Below, in pieces: positions 33,564 to 35,297 of a DNA stretch of 35,297 bases (the first letter of the stretch is position 1; every line of letters starts with the position of its first letter). This DNA is from VFJL01 sp037147395. GTDB lineage: Bacteria > Pseudomonadota > Gammaproteobacteria > Burkholderiales > Nitrosomonadaceae. The notes beneath the pieces are model-generated. The model ran no database searches. It worked only from the letters and a program-made list of their open reading frames with translations, and had not been told where the DNA came from. The stretch is from positions 1 through 35,297 of the forward strand of contig JBAWVG010000011.1 in NCBI GenBank assembly GCA_037147395.1. The letters run 5' to 3'. The position numbers and the translations under genes are program-made.

Positions 33564-34550
33564 TTAAGGCAGTACGCGCCATCGTGCAGACATTCCGGCG
33601 AGCATATGATCGTTGACGTGGCAGTGTATTAACCAGTCACCGAGTGAGCGTGGAACCATGTCAACTGATGTCATGCTGGCTGGTAATACCTCGACCACAT
33701 CGGTGCGGCGGCCATGGTTAAGTACGGTCTGTCCATGCCAATGTACCGTATGGTTGTCCTCTTCGTTACCCAACGCAGCGACATGCCAGCGAACTCGCTT
33801 ACCGAGGCGAGTTTCATAGCGTTCGAGGTTGCCGAAAATGCGACCGTTGATGGTATGTTTCATACCGCTCTCTTTGCCATCTTCTTCGTTGAAAATCATA
33901 AACAGCGCAGTTAACTCCTGGTCCACATCTCGTGGTAATGGATTCGATGGGGAGCGAGCCATCCCCTTCCGGGTGATGATGAGTGTGCCGATCAGACCTA
34001 AGTTCATCTCCTCCTCACCCAGGACATGTGAGTGGTAGAGCCAAACGATTGACGAGGGGTCAGCTGGGCCTGGTCCTGCAGCCGAATCGGCAATCCAAGT
34101 GTAAGTATAGCTATTTCCAGGCGCTATTTTTGCGCCCGCACCACCGTCAGCGCCCTCATTATCTTTGTCGTATAGAACTCCATGTGGATGCATGGAGAGC
34201 GACCGGTCCGTCCGGTTGAGAAAATGAATTTTGAGGGTATCCCCCACCACTGCACGCAACTGCGGGCCCAGTATCCCCATCGACGCAGGCTGAGGTAAAG
34301 GGGAAGCATAACTGCCGTCGGTATAGCCGATATAACGGTACTTAGTGTATGTCAGCGTTTCACCCCATACCCCGAGTTCATCGGCAGGCTCGATCAGATT
34401 CTGAGTGGATGGGGCATAATTCCAGGAGACTTTTTCTGCAGCGACCCAGTATTCTCTCACCGCTGATTGTGCCGTGAGTGAACAGCTAATACCGACTAAG
34501 AATACTCCCGTAATGGCCACTCTATTTACATAATCAGAAATCATATTCAT
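33564..34550 (-). CDS. Two-domain multicopper oxidase (periplasmic)
   Basis: A 328-residue exported copper oxidase. The signal peptide has a hydrophobic core VAITGVFLVGISCSL and probable cleavage near AQSA. Two cupredoxin domains carry the four paired-His motifs: HPHG and HSHV in domain 1, HWHG and HCHVNDHMLAGM in domain 2. The Cys and Met of the type 1 blue-copper site occur only in domain 2; domain 1 has Ser in place of Cys. This fits a trimeric two-domain laccase whose trinuclear centre forms between subunits (type B layout). Likely substrates are metal ions or small reductants; in nitrifiers such enzymes are suggested to act in copper or nitrogen-oxide handling. ATG 34550 or 34544 could be used. 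Confidence 0.9.
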   Translation of the reverse strand: MNMISDYVNRVAITGVFLVGISCSLTAQSAVREYWVAAEKVSWNYAPSTQNLIEPADELGVWGETLTYTKYRYIGYTDGSYASPLPQPASMGILGPQLRAVVGDTLKIHFLNRTDRSLSMHPHGVLYDKDNEGADGGAGAKIAPGNSYTYTWIADSAAGPGPADPSSIVWLYHSHVLGEEEMNLGLIGTLIITRKGMARSPSNPLPRDVDQELTALFMIFNEEDGKESGMKHTINGRIFGNLERYETRLGKRVRWHVAALGNEEDNHTVHWHGQTVLNHGRRTDVVEVLPASMTSVDMVPRSLGDWLIHCHVNDHMLAGMSARWRVLP

Positions 34551-34578
34551 CTCTTATCCGACTTTAATTGCAACAATG

Positions 34579-34605
34579 ATGCGCAGATAACTGACCCCTG
34601 CGCAT
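34579..34605. repeat. 8-bp inverted repeat upstream of the multicopper oxidase gene
   Basis: ATGCGCAG (34579-34586) and CTGCGCAT (34598-34605) form a perfect inverted repeat with an 11-base spacer, about 30-55 bases upstream of the oxidase start. It may be an operator or a hairpin in the leader. It does not match a metal-regulator box I know. Confidence 0.4.
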
Positions 34606-34678
34606 TCGATATGCTGTTATTAATACGATTATTTATAATTGGGTTAGATGGATACGAGTCGCTTTAGTTTTCCAGAAA

Positions 34679-35053
34679 TTATTGCATTTGCACTTTTGAT
34701 TTATAGGTGGTCATCTTGTCAGAGTTATCCCAGATATAGCTAGGTTCGATCAAAGGCCTGGTAGGAATCATAAATGTTGCAATATCAACAGCCCCGTATA
34801 TCGTGCGCGCCATCGTATGTACCACACCTAACATCACTCCAGCGGTCATGCCATAGATGAGACCCTCATTACGGCTCATTACCATTATAGTTTTCGGGAG
34901 TTCGAGAAAGCCGCCGACCGCATTTGCGATACCATTCTCTAATTTCCCGCCAACTTTATCGAGGTAATCTGGTGCGCTTTCCGCCATTGCTGTATGAGGC
35001 AAAGAAAAGAATAATGCAAAGAGTATTGGTAGGGACCTTAGTATTTTTCTCAT
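34679..35053 (-). CDS. Exosortase system-associated protein, TIGR04073 family
   Basis: A 124-residue exported protein. The signal peptide MRKILRSLPILFALFFSLP is cut near AMA. The mature part contains LENGIANAVGGFLELPKTI, then a hydrophobic glycine-containing segment GLIYGMTAGVMLGVVHTMARTIYGAVDI that could insert in a membrane, and a Pro-rich PTRPLIEPSYIW tail. This is the pattern I associate with TIGR04073, a family found in genomes that carry the exosortase/PEP-CTERM sorting system. No exosortase or PEP-CTERM protein lies in this window, so the functional link is by family knowledge only. GGAG lies eight bases before the ATG. Confidence 0.8.
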   Translation of the reverse strand: MRKILRSLPILFALFFSLPHTAMAESAPDYLDKVGGKLENGIANAVGGFLELPKTIMVMSRNEGLIYGMTAGVMLGVVHTMARTIYGAVDIATFMIPTRPLIEPSYIWDNSDKMTTYKSKVQMQ

Positions 35054-35107
35054 CGGTAATCTCCAGAATTAATTAAGTCAGTATTGTCTTGTTAGGTGAT
35101 GTAAATA

Positions 35108-35123
35108 TAAGCTTGCCAGCTTA
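35108..35123 (-). terminator. Short hairpin between the partial barrel gene and the TIGR04073 gene
   Basis: TAAGCT and AGCTTA pair perfectly around a 4-base loop; on the minus strand TATTT follows. It may be a weak terminator for the upstream partial gene, but the six-base stem is marginal. Confidence 0.35.
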
Positions 35124-35136
35124 CGCTAACAAGCCC

Positions 35137-35297
35137 TTAGTCCCAGTAAGTTCCTCTCCCGCCAAAGGTGAAGTTAGCTTTGAGGAGCACGGAGTCTGAT
35201 CCATTCGTTTCACCAAAACCTAGTCCGACAGTGCTTCGAACTTCACCGGGGGCAATAAAGTGAACAACTGGCATTACATAGTGCTGTTGATCTCGTA
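35137..35297 (-). CDS. C-terminus of a probable outer-membrane beta-barrel protein (partial)
   Basis: The minus-strand frame is open from the right edge to TAA at 35137, giving 53 codons ending KANFTFGGRGTYWD. The segment alternates hydrophobic and polar residues with turns at EVR and ETNGSDS (for example VRSTVGLGFGE and SVLLKANFTFG), as in the last strands of an outer-membrane barrel. The final residue is not the usual Phe or Trp, though Trp is next to last. Most of the gene is outside the window, so family and substrate cannot be named. It lies upstream of the TIGR04073 gene on the same strand. Confidence 0.6.
   Translation of the reverse strand, partial: RDQQHYVMPVVHFIAPGEVRSTVGLGFGETNGSDSVLLKANFTFGGRGTYWD

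Noticed and set aside
1..35297. Search for tRNA, rRNA, insertion sequences, integrases and attachment sites
   Set aside because: No cloverleaf, rRNA motif, transposase or integrase frame, or paired direct repeat typical of an integration site was seen by eye; a tRNAscan-SE or ISfinder run was not possible.

Overview
The window looks like chromosome from a betaproteobacterium, most likely an ammonia-oxidiser-type member of the Nitrosomonadales. That is an inference from gene content and order: uvrA / MFS transporter / ssb, icd-cspA-clpS-clpA, nudJ-mnmA and DUF971-ubiE, together with a periplasmic two-domain multicopper oxidase and a TIGR04073-type exosortase-associated protein. Base composition looks even, close to half G+C. 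I see no insertion sequence, phage, CRISPR array, rRNA or tRNA. Both ends cut through genes on the minus strand.

Region 1 (1-2559, minus) is a three-gene, translationally coupled flavoprotein/[2Fe-2S] set that best matches hydrogen cyanide synthase hcnABC (hcnC cut by the left edge). Divergent from it is a squalene/phytoene synthase gene (2730-3812). This converges on, and overlaps by 24 bp, a DUF971-ubiE pair for quinone synthesis. A two-CBS-domain protein and an MltB-type lytic transglycosylase follow.

Region 2 (6977-10754, minus) is an iron(III) ABC importer, fbpABC. Its promoter contains a near-perfect Fur box. Transcribed away from it is an envelope pair: an exported protein with eight exact 42-residue kinesin-light-chain TPRs, overlapped by a small secretin-like protein. 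A dodecin-like protein follows.

Region 3 (13557-21908) is housekeeping: clpS-clpA, cspA, icd, nudJ-mnmA, a glutathione transferase and purB. Region 4 (21996-25966) is the heat-shock cluster grpE-dnaK-dnaJ. Two sigma-32-like promoters are visible; the second has the grpE stop codon inside its -35 element.

Region 5 (25970-33469) holds nudF, phoBR and uvrA on the minus strand, then an MFS transporter with a soluble tail and ssb on the plus strand. Region 6 (33564-35297, minus) holds the two-domain multicopper oxidase, the TIGR04073 protein and the C-terminus of a probable outer-membrane beta-barrel protein.

Most of the window is ordinary core genome. The parts most worth a second look are the cyanide-synthase-like operon, the TPR/mini-secretin pair, the dodecin-like protein without its usual flavin-stacking tryptophan, and the copper oxidase/TIGR04073/beta-barrel group. 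I did not find a clearly new multi-gene system.
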